This document shows, one piece after another, positions 49,873 to 58,819 of a stretch of DNA of 64,000 nucleotides. The first letter of the stretch is position 1. Each line of letters begins with the position of its first letter. The notes under the pieces are model-generated. The model did no database searches. It saw only the letters and a list, made by a program, of their open reading frames with translations, and was not told the origin of the DNA. The translations under genes were made by a program, and so were the position numbers. This DNA comes from Actinomadura meyerae (lineage in GTDB: Bacteria > Actinomycetota > Actinomycetes > Streptosporangiales > Streptosporangiaceae), in assembly GCF_900188445.1 (NCBI RefSeq), contig NZ_FZOR01000007.1:1-64000 (forward strand). The letters run 5' to 3'.

Positions 49873-50410
49873 TCGCCTTCCGGCAGATGGTCTTGTACCA
49901 GTTGCCCTTCTTCGACTTCTTCCAGCCGTCGTGGCAGCGCCAGGTGACGCCCTTCTTGCACTTGCCGCAGCTCTTGGCGTAGGCCCAGAGCCAGCCGTCG
50001 TAGCCGCCGCCGTAGCACTGGTTGGGCCGCAGCTTGTACCGGCCGGGGTGGGAGGCGCCCGACTTGTGGAAGCCCTTGTACTTGCCGCTCGTCCGGCAGC
50101 ACCAGCTGCACACGTAGCTCGGCCCGCAGCCGGGGGAGCAGTTGTGGTTCGCCGCGTACGACGGGCAGCGCGGGTAGATGTCGTAGTAGCCGACCAGCTG
50201 GAAGCCGGAGGAGAGCGCCTCCCGGGCGGGCGGGAAGACGCCGAGCGCCTTCAGCCCGGCGGTGGCGCCCGCGGCCGCGAGGCCGGTCAGGAGGCTGCGC
50301 CGGGCGGGGCGGAACCTCGGCTCGTCCCGGGGGACGGGCCGCCTGCGCACGCGCTCGGCCCCGGCGGGGCGCGGGCCGCGCAGCGGCGGGACGTCTTCGA
50401 GCTCGATCAT
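49856..50410 (-). CDS. Tat-exported 12-cysteine protein, methylamine-dehydrogenase light-chain-like
   Basis: A 184-residue protein. A twin-arginine signal (ARRSLLTGLAAAGATAGL, R37-R38) leads to a mature domain with exactly 12 cysteines: 82, 91, 95, 101, 104, 105, 132, 148, 151, 159, 176 and 182. It has several Trp (103, 140, 142, 157, 163, 171). The light chain of methylamine dehydrogenase also has a Tat-type leader and 12 cysteines in six disulfides, plus a two-Trp cofactor. This gene stands last in an X-E-D-A order. It is more basic than known MauA, and I cannot show that it makes the tryptophan tryptophylquinone cofactor. It overlaps the mauD-like gene by 4 bases. Confidence 0.75.
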   Translation of the reverse strand: MIELEDVPPLRGPRPAGAERVRRRPVPRDEPRFRPARRSLLTGLAAAGATAGLKALGVFPPAREALSSGFQLVGYYDIYPRCPSYAANHNCSPGCGPSYVCSWCCRTSGKYKGFHKSGASHPGRYKLRPNQCYGGGYDGWLWAYAKSCGKCKKGVTWRCHDGWKKSKKGNWYKTICRKATACKN

Positions 50411-50868
50411 CGTGCGGCCTCCAGTGCCAGCTCCCGGAGGGCCTCGGGGGAGCCCACCGGCTCGGCGGCCCGCACCCGGCCGTCCGCGCCGACGAGCACG
50501 GCGAACGGGGTGGCGGGCACGCGGTAGTCGGCGAACAGGCCGTCCCGCTCGCCGGTGACGACGGTCGCGCCCGGCGGCGGACCGGAGTCCGGCGGCGGGC
50601 CCGCGAAGATCGCGTGCAGGGGCCGGTCCAGCGCCCCGGCGGCGGCGAGCACGTCGGTGCAGACGCCGCAGTCGCGGTCCAGGAACAGCAGCAGCCCCGG
50701 CCCGAGGCGCTCGAAGGCGGGCGCGGGCGCGCCCGGCGCGGGGCCGAGCGCGGCCGAGGGCGCGCCCTGGCCGAGCGCGTGGACCTGCCGGACGAGACCG
50801 GCGACGACCAGGGCGAGCAGCAGGATCGCGACCCACGACAGCAGCAGCGCGCTGCTCTGGAAGCTCAT
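50407..50868 (-). CDS. MauD-like thioredoxin-fold protein
   Basis: A 153-residue membrane-anchored thioredoxin. An N-terminal helix (SSALLLSWVAILLLALVVAGL) precedes a thioredoxin fold with the redox pair CGVC (C67, C70) and the cis-proline region VPATPFAVLVG. In mau operons MauD helps form the disulfides of the light chain, and a role in maturing the 12-cysteine neighbour is the natural inference. It overlaps its neighbours by 4 bases on both sides. Confidence 0.82.
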   Translation of the reverse strand: MSFQSSALLLSWVAILLLALVVAGLVRQVHALGQGAPSAALGPAPGAPAPAFERLGPGLLLFLDRDCGVCTDVLAAAGALDRPLHAIFAGPPPDSGPPPGATVVTGERDGLFADYRVPATPFAVLVGADGRVRAAEPVGSPEALRELALEAAR

Positions 50869-51386
50869 CCGGCCGTCCTCCTCTCCGTGCGCATCGCGCG
50901 GGGCAGCGTCCACAGGAGCACCGCGAACGCCGGCCCCGCCGTGACCGTGATGGACAACTCGTAGGCGGTGGCCTCGGCCGGGAGGCCGAGCAGGGCGCCG
51001 GCGAGGGCGAGCAGGGAGAGCGCGGCGGCGCGCGCGGCGACCCAGCCGGTCATCGGCGTGCCGTCGCCCGCGCACCCGCACGGCACGCCCTGGCGGGTGC
51101 GCGACACGTGCGCCGCGTAGAGCGCGTACGCGGCGAGCAGGACGGCCGCCGCCCCGCAGGACGCCCGGAGCGGGCCGTCCAGCCAGAGCAGTAGCGCCAC
51201 CGCGCCGACCGCGCCGGCCAGCGCCTCGGTGGCGATCACCGCGGCCGCGACCGGAGCGGCCGCGGCGCGGGGAAGGACCCGGTGCGCGCGCAGCGCGGCG
51301 GCGAGCGCACGGGGACGGGCAGCCTGGCCGGACGCCGAGGCCAGGAGCACGAGCGAGACCGCGACCCCGGCGAGCGGGCCGGTCAC
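50865..51386 (-). CDS. MauE-like membrane protein
   Basis: A 173-residue membrane protein with four helices and the MauE/DoxX layout, including a CGC motif in GVPCGCAGDGTP between helices two and three. MauE is needed, with MauD, for light-chain maturation in methylotrophs; MauE-like proteins resemble the membrane half of DsbB/VKOR-like redox relays. It starts at a GTGA overlap. Confidence 0.82.
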   Translation of the reverse strand: MTGPLAGVAVSLVLLASASGQAARPRALAAALRAHRVLPRAAAAPVAAAVIATEALAGAVGAVALLLWLDGPLRASCGAAAVLLAAYALYAAHVSRTRQGVPCGCAGDGTPMTGWVAARAAALSLLALAGALLGLPAEATAYELSITVTAGPAFAVLLWTLPRAMRTERRTAG

Positions 51387-52078
51387 CGGACCGCCTCGAC
51401 CGCCAGCCCGGAGAGCCGCCGAGGGACCTCGCGGACCCGGTCCTCCTCGGGCAGGACGGTCACCAGCAGCGATCTCAGCGCCAGCAGGAAGTAGGGGCCC
51501 TGGCCCTCGACGGTGTCCTGGAACAGCTCGCCGCCCGCCACCCGGGCGCCGCGCCAGGGCGGCAGCCGCCGGCGCGTGCCCGCGGTCAGCGGAGTGATCT
51601 CCAGCAGCCCGAGGCCGGGGACCTCCTTGACCATCTCGGCCGGTTCGGGGCGCCGCGCGCGGCCCCGGGGGACGGCGACGATCCCGTCCTCGTGCTCGGT
51701 GAGGCGGACGGTGCCGAAGAACGCCACCGCGTCCGCCGGGCGCCCGTGGTAGAGGTGGGTGAACACCGCGTGCCGGCGGCCCTCCCACACGGCGGCGAGG
51801 ACGGGGTCGCGCTGCCCGGTGTCGGGGTCGCGGGTCTCGGCGCGGCCGACCCGCAGCCGACCGCCCTGCAGCCGGAACTCCTGCTCGAAGCGCTCGACGC
51901 CGATGTCCTCGGCCCAGCCGAGCGCGTCCGCGCGGGTGCCGCCGGACAGCTCGTGGAGCCGGCCGCGGTCGGCGATCCGCGCCACCGACGTGCACGGGCG
52001 CCCGAGGTCGTGGGCGCCGCCGAGCCGGACGCGCACGCCGTCCAGCGAACGGTGGGTGACTTCGCGCCGAGAGACCAT
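51383..52078 (-). CDS. Unknown 231-residue protein heading the mau-like operon
   Basis: The ATG at 52078 follows AGGGAGGGGG. The protein is soluble, without a signal peptide or cysteine-rich segment except one Cys near residue 30. It is probably beta-rich (VRVRLGGAHDLGRP, YFLLALRSLLVTVLPEEDRV). I do not recognise a family. It occupies the position of mauB, the heavy chain, but is half its length and shows no seven-bladed propeller repeats. Together with mauE, mauD and the 12-Cys gene it forms one coupled unit. Confidence 0.72.
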   Translation of the reverse strand: MVSRREVTHRSLDGVRVRLGGAHDLGRPCTSVARIADRGRLHELSGGTRADALGWAEDIGVERFEQEFRLQGGRLRVGRAETRDPDTGQRDPVLAAVWEGRRHAVFTHLYHGRPADAVAFFGTVRLTEHEDGIVAVPRGRARRPEPAEMVKEVPGLGLLEITPLTAGTRRRLPPWRGARVAGGELFQDTVEGQGPYFLLALRSLLVTVLPEEDRVREVPRRLSGLAVEAVR

Positions 52079-52322
52079 GCCGCCCCCTCCCTGCGGGACG
52101 CACGCCCCACAGAAACACCGCGGGTAACAGGTGTGACGCTACGCGTGATCCGCCGCTTCGGGGATAAACCTTCCGGAAGTGGTCACGTCCGGGAACGGGT
52201 AGGGTCAACTGCCGGACTCGCGCGGCGGCGGCGTCCCACGGCGGCGTTTCGGCCGCGGCAGGGCACGGCTCCGTCGGTAGGGTCGGGTGGTCCTCCGGCA
52301 GGTACGCGTTGAGGTGGAGCCC

Positions 52323-52814
52323 GTGAGCAAGGTCGATGTGCTGATCAAACGGCTGGATCCCGAGCTGCCCCTGCCGGCCTACGCGCATCCGGGCGACGCG
52401 GGCGCGGATCTGGTCGCGGCCGAGGACGTCGAGCTGGCCCCCGGGGAGCGCGCGTCCGTCCCGACGGGGGTCGCGATCGCGCTGCCGGACGGCTACGCCG
52501 CTTTCATTCACCCCAGGTCCGGATTGGGCGCTAGGTTGGGAGTGACCATTGTCAACGCACCCGGTACGGTCGACGCCGGCTATCGGGGTGAGATCAAGGT
52601 GACCCTGCTGAACACCGACCCCCGCGCCGCCGTGACGCTGCGGCGCGGAGACCGCATCGCGCAGATGGTCGTGCAGCGGGTGGAGCGGGCGGTGTTCCAC
52701 GAGGTCGCCGACCTTCCCGGGGCGGCGCGCGGAACCGGCGGATTCGGGTCCACGGGCGGATTCGGTGACACGCGCGTTTCCGGGAACAATGAGCACAGTC
52801 GAGAAGGAGCGTGA
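52323..52814 (+). CDS. dut: dUTP diphosphatase
   Basis: A 163-residue trimeric dUTPase hydrolysing dUTP to dUMP. The five motifs are visible: [38 protein letters not shown] and [11 protein letters not shown], ending with the flexible [12 protein letters not shown]-loop-like arm. The GTG at 52323 is preceded by GAGGTGGA. Three bases separate it from DUF3710, as in other actinobacteria. Confidence 0.95.
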   Translation: MSKVDVLIKRLDPELPLPAYAHPGDAGADLVAAEDVELAPGERASVPTGVAIALPDGYAAFIHPRSGLGARLGVTIVNAPGTVDAGYRGEIKVTLLNTDPRAAVTLRRGDRIAQMVVQRVERAVFHEVADLPGAARGTGGFGSTGGFGDTRVSGNNEHSREGA

Positions 52815-52817
52815 GTC

Positions 52818-53630
52818 GTGGCTTTTGGACGTCGCCGGCAGGCCGAGGAGCCCGCGAAGGGACCCGAGGCGACCGAGGAGCCGGTGGAGACCGCCGAGGA
52901 GGCCCCGGCCGAGGCGGAGCAGGCCGAGGGCGGCCCGTGGGACTCCGAGGACTCCTTCCCCGAGCTGCAGCGGCTCGACTTCGGCTCCCTGCAGATCCCG
53001 GTCGCGCCGGGGCTGGGCTTCCAGGTGAACTTCGAGGCCACCCAGGTGGACGAGGAGGGCAACCCCCTGGACGGGCGCCCCGTCGCCGTGCTGGTGCAGT
53101 ACGAGGAGAGCGCCATGCAGCTCCAGGTGTTCGCGGCGCCGAAGCGCAGCGGCATCTGGGACGACGTCCGGCGTGAGACCGCCAAGGACATCACCGAGGA
53201 GGCCCAGGGCCAGATCCAGGAGGGCGAGGGGCCGTTCGGTCCCGAGCTGCTGGCGATGGTCCCGGCGGCGCTGACCGAGGAGGTCCTCGCGGAGATGCCG
53301 CAGGAGGTCCGCGAGCAGATCCCGGCCGAGTTCATCGAGCAGGGCTGGGCGCCGCAGATCATCCGCTTCCTCGGCGTGGACGGCCCCCGCTGGTTCCTGC
53401 AGGCCGTGGTGCAGGGCGCCGCGATCGAGGACGAGGAGCAGTGGCAGGTGCTGGAGGACGTGCTGCGCGGCGTGGTGGTGGTCCGGGGCGACGCCCCGAT
53501 GCCGCCCCGCGACCTGCTGGAGCTGCGCATCCCCAAGGAGTTCAGCGAGGCCGGGCAGGACGGCGAGGAGGAGGCCGTGGAGACCTTCGACCCGTTCGAG
53601 CGCGGCCCCGAGATCACCGAGGTGCGCTGA
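52818..53630 (+). CDS. DUF3710 protein
   Basis: A 270-residue acidic cytoplasmic protein. After a Glu-rich first 45 residues comes the conserved FPELQRLDFGSLQIPVAPGL and a second conserved block DGPRWFLQAVVQGAA. Actinobacteria-specific, nearly always next to dut; function unknown. AAGGAG lies 8 bases before the GTG start. Confidence 0.93.
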   Translation: MAFGRRRQAEEPAKGPEATEEPVETAEEAPAEAEQAEGGPWDSEDSFPELQRLDFGSLQIPVAPGLGFQVNFEATQVDEEGNPLDGRPVAVLVQYEESAMQLQVFAAPKRSGIWDDVRRETAKDITEEAQGQIQEGEGPFGPELLAMVPAALTEEVLAEMPQEVREQIPAEFIEQGWAPQIIRFLGVDGPRWFLQAVVQGAAIEDEEQWQVLEDVLRGVVVVRGDAPMPPRDLLELRIPKEFSEAGQDGEEEAVETFDPFERGPEITEVR

Positions 53631-53769
53631 CCCGCGGCATCCGCCGCGTCCCGCGAACGCCGGCCCGCCCGCGCCGCAGTCCTTTTCGGACGTGCCACCG
53701 GGCGGGTTTCGCCTTCCCGGGCCCCGCCGATCCCTTGCCTTGCGGGCCGTGCGGGTGGTCAATCGGGGC

Positions 53770-53850
53770 ATGTCGAAGAGGACGCGCAAGCGCAGGGCAC
53801 GCAAGCGGAGCAAGCACAACAAGGGCAAGCGGCCCAACGCCCGCCACTGA
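53770..53850 (+). CDS. Ribosomal protein bL37-like, 26 residues
   Basis: The ATG at 53770 encodes MSKRTRKRRARKRSKHNKGK followed by RPNARH. The very basic composition and the KGKRPN end match the small actinobacterial 50S protein bL37 first seen in mycobacterial ribosome structures (typically about 24 residues ending GKRPN). No strong ribosome site is present. A terminator-like hairpin follows immediately. Confidence 0.8.
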   Translation: MSKRTRKRRARKRSKHNKGKRPNARH

Positions 53851-53858
53851 CCCCGGCA

Positions 53859-53885
53859 CGGACCCCCGAAAACCGAAGGGGTCCG
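53859..53885 (+). terminator. Hairpin after the bL37-like gene
   Basis: CGGACCCC at 53859-53866 pairs perfectly with 53878-53885; the stop is 8 bases upstream. It also lies 13 bases past the stop of the convergent PIG-L gene. Confidence 0.7.
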
Positions 53886-53898
53886 GCCCTGGGCGAGG

Positions 53899-54615
53899 TC
53901 AGAGCATCTCGAACGTCATCGCGTGCTCGACGCCGGCCTCCCGCCCGGCCGGCTCGGCGATGCCGGTGAGGAACTCCGCGGCGTCGAAGTCCGCGCCGAG
54001 GTTGGCGAAGTACACCTCGTGCGCGCGCAGGGAGTCGATCCCTGCGTTCAGATGCCCGGTGACGTCCACGTAGTGCGTGGGCCGCGGCGACCCGCCGAAC
54101 AGCGTGAACCGGACGCCCTGCCACGGCTCCAGCCCGAGGTCGCGGAACACCCACCGGTTGGCGGCGTCGCGGACGGCGTCCGCGACGGCCAGCCCGAGCA
54201 CCCGGTGGTCGGCCATGTTGAACCCGCCCTCCGGGAAGCTCTCCCGGAAGTTGATCGACAGCACCACCTCGGGCCGGTGCCGGCGGATCGCGCTCGCGAG
54301 CGTCCGCCGCAGCGGCAGCCCGTACTCCAGCATGCCGTCCGGCAGGTCGAGGAACTCGACGGTGCCGACGCCGACCCGCCGCGCCGCCTCGATCTGCTCC
54401 GCGGTGCGGACGCGCCGGACCTCCTCGGGGTCCATCGCGTCGATCCCGGCCTCGCCGCGGGTGGCGAGCACCTCCGTCACCGTCTTGCCCTGCGCGGTCC
54501 ACTTGGCGATCGCCGTCGAGCACCCGTACTCCAGGTCGTCCGGATGGGCGACGATCGCCAGGGCCCGCTCCCAGTCCTCAGGTACCACGTCCATCTCCCC
54601 ATCCTCGCCGATCAT
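53899..54615 (-). CDS. PIG-L/LmbE-family deacetylase
   Basis: A 238-residue zinc hydrolase. The metal motif is VAHPDD near residues 22-27 with the partner His in FNMADHRVLG. Family members remove acetyl groups from N-acetylglucosamine conjugates (mycothiol MshB, mycothiol-conjugate amidase Mca, antibiotic pathways). It does not match MshB or Mca clearly. A GGTGGAG sequence precedes the ATG. Confidence 0.9.
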   Translation of the reverse strand: MIGEDGEMDVVPEDWERALAIVAHPDDLEYGCSTAIAKWTAQGKTVTEVLATRGEAGIDAMDPEEVRRVRTAEQIEAARRVGVGTVEFLDLPDGMLEYGLPLRRTLASAIRRHRPEVVLSINFRESFPEGGFNMADHRVLGLAVADAVRDAANRWVFRDLGLEPWQGVRFTLFGGSPRPTHYVDVTGHLNAGIDSLRAHEVYFANLGADFDAAEFLTGIAEPAGREAGVEHAMTFEML

Positions 54616-54671
54616 GTCTCCACCCTCGGACGGGCATCATGGTCATATCGGACAGAGAGGGGTACGGCACC

Positions 54672-55019
54672 TTGACCATCACCGGGATCGTTCTCATCGC
54701 GGCGGGCGTGCTCGTCGCCGTGGTCGGCAGGCTCGGCGCCACGGGCCGGATCCGGCGCAACGGCTTCATCGGGATCCGGACGGGACGGAGCATGGCCGAC
54801 GACGAGTCGTGGCTGATCGTGCACCGCCGCGCCCAGCCGTGGATGCACGCGTCCGGGGCGTCCCTGATCGCCGCCGGCGCCGCCGCGATCGCCGCCGGTG
54901 CCAACGAGACGGCGGCCGGCGTGACGACCCTGGTCGGCGCGCTCGCCTGCGGGGCCTTCGGGGTGATGGGCGTCATCGCCGGCCACCGGGAACTCACCCG
55001 CCGCAAGCTGCCGAGGTAG
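54672..55019 (+). CDS. SdpI/YhfL-like membrane protein
   Basis: About 115 residues, with three helices and the family motif RRNGFIGIRTGRSMADDESW between the first two. In Bacillus SdpI gives immunity to the SdpC toxin, but most homologues are uncharacterised. I prefer the TTG at 54672, with AGAGGGG 9 bases upstream; an ATG at 54639 is also in frame and would lie 23 bases from the divergent PIG-L start. Confidence 0.78.
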   Translation: MTITGIVLIAAGVLVAVVGRLGATGRIRRNGFIGIRTGRSMADDESWLIVHRRAQPWMHASGASLIAAGAAAIAAGANETAAGVTTLVGALACGAFGVMGVIAGHRELTRRKLPR

Positions 55020-55035
55020 CGCCCGTAGGCGTCAC

Positions 55036-56316
55036 CTATAGGTAGCGGAGCCACAGGTAGGGGGTGGCGAGCGCGACCGTGATGAGGGTGACGATGAGGC
55101 CGTACCGGGTGAACCGCCAGAAGCTGATCGGGGTGCCGTTGCGGGCGGCGATGCCCAGCACGACGACGTTGGCGCTGGCGCCGATGGCGGTGGCGTTGCC
55201 GCCGAGGTCGGAGCCGAGGGCGAGCGCCCACCACAGGACGTGCCCCTGCTCGCCCGGGTGCTGCTGGACGAGGTCGGCGACGATCGGGCTCATCGTGGCG
55301 ACGTAGGGGATGTTGTCCACGATCGCCGACAGCACCGCCGACGCCCACAGCAGCAGCATCGCGGCGGCCCCGAGGCGGCCCTCGGTGGCGTCGGCGGCGG
55401 CCTCGGAGACGTTGGCGATGACGCCGGTCTCGACCAGCCCGCCGACCATCACGAACAGCCCGGCGAAGAACACCAGCGTGGGCCATTCGACCTCGCTGAG
55501 CGCCTCCTCCGTCGTCACCCGGGTCGCGGCGACGAGCAGGCCCGCGCCGAGCAGCGCCACCACCGACGGCTCGTAGTGCAGGACGGGGTGCAGCACGAAC
55601 GCGGCGATCACGATCGCGAGGACGGTGAGCCCCTGCGCGAGCAGCCGCCGGTCGGTGATGGCCTCCCGCTCCTCCAGCGCCATGACCTCGGCGGCGAGGT
55701 CGGGGTCGTAGCGGAACTCCGCGCGGAACAGCCACCGGGCCAGCCCGCAGAACACGATGAGGAGCAGCACCACCAGCGGGGCCAGGTGGACGAGGAAGTC
55801 GTTGAACGACAGCCCGCCCCGGCTGGCGATGATGATGTTGGGCGGGTCGCCGACGAGGGTCGCGGTGCCGCCGATGTTGGACGCCAGGACCTCGGCGATC
55901 AGGTACGGCTCGGGCCGCAGCGCGAGCCGCTCGCAGACGAGGAAGGTGACGGGCGCGATCAGCAGGACGGTGGTGACGTTGTCCAGCAGCGCGGACGCCA
56001 CCGCCGTCAGCACGATCAGCATGACCATCAGCCGGTAGGGGCGTCCCCGCGCGCGCTTCGCCGCCCAGATCGCGACGAACTCGAACACGCCGGTGCGCCG
56101 CAGCACCGAGACGATGACCATCATCCCGAGCAGCAGGAAGATGACGTTCCAGTCGATCCCGGACTCGGAGGAGAAGAAGGCGCCCTCGGCATCGGTGATG
56201 TGCAGCAGCAGCATCAGACCGGCCCCGCCCAGCGCCACCGCCGTCCGGTGCACCTTCTCCGACGCGATCAGCACGTAGGCGAAGACGAAGACGACGATCG
56301 CGGCGGTGGCCTGCAC
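55036..56316 (-). CDS. NhaD/ArsB-superfamily ion transporter
   Basis: A 426-residue permease with about 11-12 helices. Two inverted halves each carry the family signature: [15 protein letters not shown] with [13 protein letters not shown], and [13 protein letters not shown] with [18 protein letters not shown]. Proteins of this group exchange sodium/protons or move arsenite or organic anions. No arsenic genes are near, so the substrate is open. AGGAGG precedes the ATG. Confidence 0.88.
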   Translation of the reverse strand: MQATAAIVVFVFAYVLIASEKVHRTAVALGGAGLMLLLHITDAEGAFFSSESGIDWNVIFLLLGMMVIVSVLRRTGVFEFVAIWAAKRARGRPYRLMVMLIVLTAVASALLDNVTTVLLIAPVTFLVCERLALRPEPYLIAEVLASNIGGTATLVGDPPNIIIASRGGLSFNDFLVHLAPLVVLLLIVFCGLARWLFRAEFRYDPDLAAEVMALEEREAITDRRLLAQGLTVLAIVIAAFVLHPVLHYEPSVVALLGAGLLVAATRVTTEEALSEVEWPTLVFFAGLFVMVGGLVETGVIANVSEAAADATEGRLGAAAMLLLWASAVLSAIVDNIPYVATMSPIVADLVQQHPGEQGHVLWWALALGSDLGGNATAIGASANVVVLGIAARNGTPISFWRFTRYGLIVTLITVALATPYLWLRYL

Positions 56317-56544
56317 GGAACCTCCTGGTCGGGTGTACGGCTGACTGACCTGCCGACCAGACTTCCCGGCGCACCGCAGGCGACTCTAGCGGGCCGCGTG
56401 CGGCGGGTGGGAAGCCGGGGTTCCGGCGAAGGTGGGGTTTTGCCTACCCCGATCGGCGTGCTGGACCCATCCCCGGCCGCGTCCGCCGTCCGTAGCTTCG
56501 TTCCCGAGGCGCCCCGCGAGGGGGCGCCGGGCGGAGGTAAGGGA

Positions 56545-57345
56545 ATGATGTTCGGACGAAGCGGAACGGCCGCGGCGCCCCAGGCGCCCGGTGAGGCGCT
56601 CAGGCTGGACGGCGTGCGCAAGGTCTACGGCGCCGAGGGCAACCAGGTGGTGGCGCTGGACCGCGTGTCGCTGTCACTCCCGGCCGGGTCGTTCACCGCG
56701 GTGATGGGCCCGTCCGGGTCGGGCAAGAGCACGCTGCTCCAGTGCGCGGCCGGCCTGGACCGCCCCACCGAGGGCCGGGTCTTCGTGGACGGAGCGGAGC
56801 TGTCCGGCGGCGGCGAGGCCGCGCTCACCAAGTTCCGGCGGCAGCGGATCGGCTTCATCTTCCAGCAGTTCAACCTGCTGCCGACCCTGGACGTGATGCA
56901 GAACGCCGTGCTGCCGCTGAAGCTGGCAGGCCGGAAGGTCGACAAGGCGCGGGTGCGGGCCGTCCTGGAGCGGGTGGGGCTCGGGGACCGGCTGCACCAC
57001 CTCCCGTCGGAGCTGTCGGGCGGCCAGCAGCAGCGGGTGGCGATCGCGCGGGCGCTGGTGACCGAGCCGCGGGTGGTGTTCGCGGACGAGCCGACCGGCG
57101 CGCTCGACACCCGCAGCGCGCGCGCCGTGCTGGAACTGCTGCGCGAGTCGGTGCGGGCGTTCGGGCAGACGGTGGTCATGGTCACCCACGACCCGGTCGC
57201 CGCGTCGTTCGCCGGTTCCGTGCTCTACCTGGCGGACGGGCGGATCGTCGGCCACCAGACCGCGCCGACCGCCGAGTCGGTCGCGGAGCGGATGACCCAC
57301 CTGGCCGACGAGGTCGAGCGCCAGCGCACGATGGCGGGGGCCTGA
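56545..57345 (+). CDS. LolD/MacB-type ABC ATPase
   Basis: A 266-residue ATPase: Walker [10 protein letters not shown], signature LSGGQQQR, Walker [13 protein letters not shown] and the LolD-type [13 protein letters not shown] start. GGAGGTAA lies 7 bases before the first ATG; a second ATG follows immediately. It pairs with the FtsX-type permease one base downstream. Such pairs commonly export peptides or confer bacitracin-type resistance. Confidence 0.93.
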   Translation: MMFGRSGTAAAPQAPGEALRLDGVRKVYGAEGNQVVALDRVSLSLPAGSFTAVMGPSGSGKSTLLQCAAGLDRPTEGRVFVDGAELSGGGEAALTKFRRQRIGFIFQQFNLLPTLDVMQNAVLPLKLAGRKVDKARVRAVLERVGLGDRLHHLPSELSGGQQQRVAIARALVTEPRVVFADEPTGALDTRSARAVLELLRESVRAFGQTVVMVTHDPVAASFAGSVLYLADGRIVGHQTAPTAESVAERMTHLADEVERQRTMAGA

Positions 57346-57346
57346 C

Positions 57347-58702
57347 ATGTTCGGACTGGCACTGCGTTCACTGCGCAAGCGCGCGAGCGCGTTCACCGCG
57401 AGCTTCCTCGCGATGTTCCTCGGCGCGATCATGATCATGTCGTTCGCCTCGATGCTCGACACGGCGGAGGGGAGCGGCGCGACCGGGGAGGCCCGGGAGA
57501 CGCTCGTCACGATGGCGACCGTGGTCGGCGGCTGGGGGCTGCTGCTGGTGGTCTTCGCGGTCACCTCGACGCTGACCCTGTCCGTCCGGCAGCGGGCGGC
57601 GGAGATCGCGCTGCTGAAGAGCGTCGGCGCGACCCCGGCGCAGCTCGGCCGGATGATCGTTGGCGAGGCGGCGGGCCTGGCGCTGGCGGCGGCGCTGCTC
57701 GCCGTCGTCCCCGCCGTCGCGGCGGGCCGGGCGCTGCTCGGGCTGCTGCACGGCACCGACCAGGTGCCGGCGGGGATCGGCCACCACTTCGGCGCCGCCG
57801 CGCTGTCGATGGGGTTCGGCGTCACGCTGGTGTCCGCGGTCGCCGCCGCGCTGATCACCGCCCGCCGCGCCGTCCGCGTCCGGGTGGTGGAGTCGATGGC
57901 CGCGGCCGCGGCCGACGAGGCGCGGCTGAGCCGCAAGCGGATCGTCTTCGCCGTGGTGTTCCTGCTGCTGGCCGCCACCGAGGCGGTGGTGACGCTCACG
58001 GTGATGAGCGACGCGGGCAGCGACACGATGGCGACGTCGGGGCAGGCGGACATCTTCGCCGGGATCGGCCTCGCGCTGCTCGCCCCTGCGATCATGCGCC
58101 GGACGGCGGTGCTCGCGGCCGGCCCGCTGCGGGCGTTCGGCGCGGCGGGCGACTTCGTGGCGGCCACGATGCGCCGCCGGACGGGCGCCCTCGCGTCCGC
58201 GGTGACGCCGGTCGTGCTGTTCGTCGGGACGGCCGTCGGCACGCTGTACCTGCAGGCCACCGAGAACGCCGCGATGGACGCGGCCGGCCTGGCCAAGACG
58301 GCCGATCAGAAGAGCATCGAGACGCTCAACTTCGTCGTCATCGGCATGGTGGTGCTGTTCACCGCGATCATGCTGGTCAACACGCTGGTCGCGGCGACCG
58401 CGCACCGGCGCCGCGAGTTCGGCCAGACCCGCCTCGCCGGCGCCACCCCGCGCCAGCTGCTCGGCGCGGTGGCGCTGGAGTCGGCGGTGCTGACCGTCAC
58501 CGGCGTGCTCCTCGGGACCGTCGCGGCGCTGTTCACGATCGTCCCGTTCGGCCTCGCGCGCCGCGACTCGGCCGTCCCGGACGGCGACGTGTCGATCTAC
58601 CTCGCGGTCGCCGCCCTGGCCGCCGTGCTGACCGGCGTGACGGCGCACGCCGCGACCCGGCGCACCCTCCGCGTCCCGGCCGTGGAGGCCGCCCTGCGCT
58701 GA
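57347..58702 (+). CDS. FtsX/MacB-type ABC permease
   Basis: A 451-residue permease with about eight helices and two FtsX domains (SVRQRAAEIALLKSVGATPAQLGRMI and HRRREFGQTRLAGATPRQLL are the coupling loops). No large external domain is present, unlike MacB. Works with the preceding ATPase. Confidence 0.92.
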   Translation: MFGLALRSLRKRASAFTASFLAMFLGAIMIMSFASMLDTAEGSGATGEARETLVTMATVVGGWGLLLVVFAVTSTLTLSVRQRAAEIALLKSVGATPAQLGRMIVGEAAGLALAAALLAVVPAVAAGRALLGLLHGTDQVPAGIGHHFGAAALSMGFGVTLVSAVAAALITARRAVRVRVVESMAAAAADEARLSRKRIVFAVVFLLLAATEAVVTLTVMSDAGSDTMATSGQADIFAGIGLALLAPAIMRRTAVLAAGPLRAFGAAGDFVAATMRRRTGALASAVTPVVLFVGTAVGTLYLQATENAAMDAAGLAKTADQKSIETLNFVVIGMVVLFTAIMLVNTLVAATAHRRREFGQTRLAGATPRQLLGAVALESAVLTVTGVLLGTVAALFTIVPFGLARRDSAVPDGDVSIYLAVAALAAVLTGVTAHAATRRTLRVPAVEAALR

Positions 58703-58732
58703 CGGCGTTCCCCGCGCGGCCCTCCACGTGTG

Positions 58733-58754
58733 CGCCCACTCGCCCGGGTGGGCG
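58733..58754 (+). terminator. Hairpin after the ABC permease
   Basis: CGCCCAC at 58733-58739 pairs with 58748-58754; the flanks GTGTG/CGCAC extend it imperfectly. Confidence 0.6.
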
Positions 58755-58819
58755 CGCACGCGTGTCCGGGTCCCCGGCCGGGGGGCCGATTCGTCCGTGG
58801 ATGTCATACGCTTCGAGGT

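Noticed and set aside
49856..50410. Functional methylamine dehydrogenase light chain with a tryptophylquinone cofactor
   Set aside because: The cysteine count, export signal and gene order fit, but I cannot align the two cofactor tryptophans, and no heavy chain or mauG was recognised.
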